Shown one piece after another: positions 5,630 through 5,632 of a stretch of 5,632 bases of DNA (the first letter of the stretch is position 1; each line of letters opens with the position of its first letter). Source of the DNA: Saprospiraceae bacterium (GTDB lineage: Bacteria > Bacteroidota > Bacteroidia > Chitinophagales > Saprospiraceae); the NCBI GenBank assembly GCA_027031145.1, contig JALVEG010000038.1, positions 1-5,632 of the forward strand, written 5' to 3'. Under the pieces are notes generated by a model. It was not told where the DNA came from. It searched no databases and saw nothing but the letters and a program-made list of their open reading frames with translations. Position numbers and translations under genes: made by a program.

Positions 5630-5632
5630 CCC
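5630..5632. repeat. Probable start of a third repeat unit, cut by the window end
   Basis: After the complete tail of unit 2, which ends TTCTTATTTT exactly as unit 1 does, the last three bases are CCC, the first three bases of the next left arm. The array therefore probably continues beyond the window. Three bases alone prove little; the preceding tail being full length is what supports it. Confidence 0.45.

Noticed and set aside
5292..5632. CRISPR array
   Set aside because: The units are ~170 bases, near identical throughout including the parts between arms, and have internal inverted arms. There are no short repeats separated by unique spacers, and no cas gene is seen.

Overview
This AT-rich window appears to come from a bacterial accessory or catabolic region. 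It holds five or six protein-coding genes, two kinds of non-coding repeat structure and two long gene-poor stretches. None of the five start codons visible here has a Shine-Dalgarno sequence upstream. Two upstream regions carry a TAnnTTTG-like box of the Bacteroidota type, and the right end has degenerate CTTTGCG-type repeats of a kind I associate with Bacteroidota, Cloacimonadota and related phyla. A Bacteroidota-like or FCB-group organism is therefore my best guess, but the window does not fix the taxonomy.

Layout. (1) 1-512 (+) is the C-terminal 169 residues of a YgeY-type M20 metallohydrolase whose 5' end lies outside the window. (2) 513-777 has no gene. (3) 778-1439 (-) is a complete two-gene MntA/HepT toxin-antitoxin module, antitoxin first, with a TAATG stop/start overlap. 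(4) 1440-2142 has no convincing gene but contains a 160-bp foldback (MITE-like) element at 1639-1798 and a plausible promoter for the next gene. (5) 2143-3336 (+) is a full-length YgeW knotted carbamoyltransferase. (6) 3346-4707 (-) is a dihydropyrimidinase/hydantoinase (HydA/HyuA type), convergent with ygeW. A small palindrome covers the junction and touches both stop codons. (7) 4782-5174 (-) is a GxxExxY-family PD-(D/E)xK-like protein. (8) 5292-5632 is an array of two nearly identical ~170-bp units, with a third starting at the window edge. Each unit has two 40-nt arms in inverted orientation, and each arm is built of four ~10-bp nTTnGCG-type motifs.

How the genes work together. YgeY, YgeW and HydA belong to the E. 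coli ygeW-ygeX-ygeY-hyuA-yqeA neighbourhood, a gene set linked to anaerobic purine/urate breakdown. In such a scheme HydA-like enzymes open cyclic amides to carbamoyl compounds, YgeW handles carbamoyl transfer (possibly toward carbamoyl phosphate, which a carbamate kinase could use to make ATP), and YgeY hydrolyses or deacylates an intermediate. Here the set is split by a toxin-antitoxin module and a foldback element and is in mixed orientation, so it looks like a rearranged metabolic island bordered by mobile or repeat DNA. The most unusual material is the repeat array beside the GxxExxY gene and the 160-bp foldback element.
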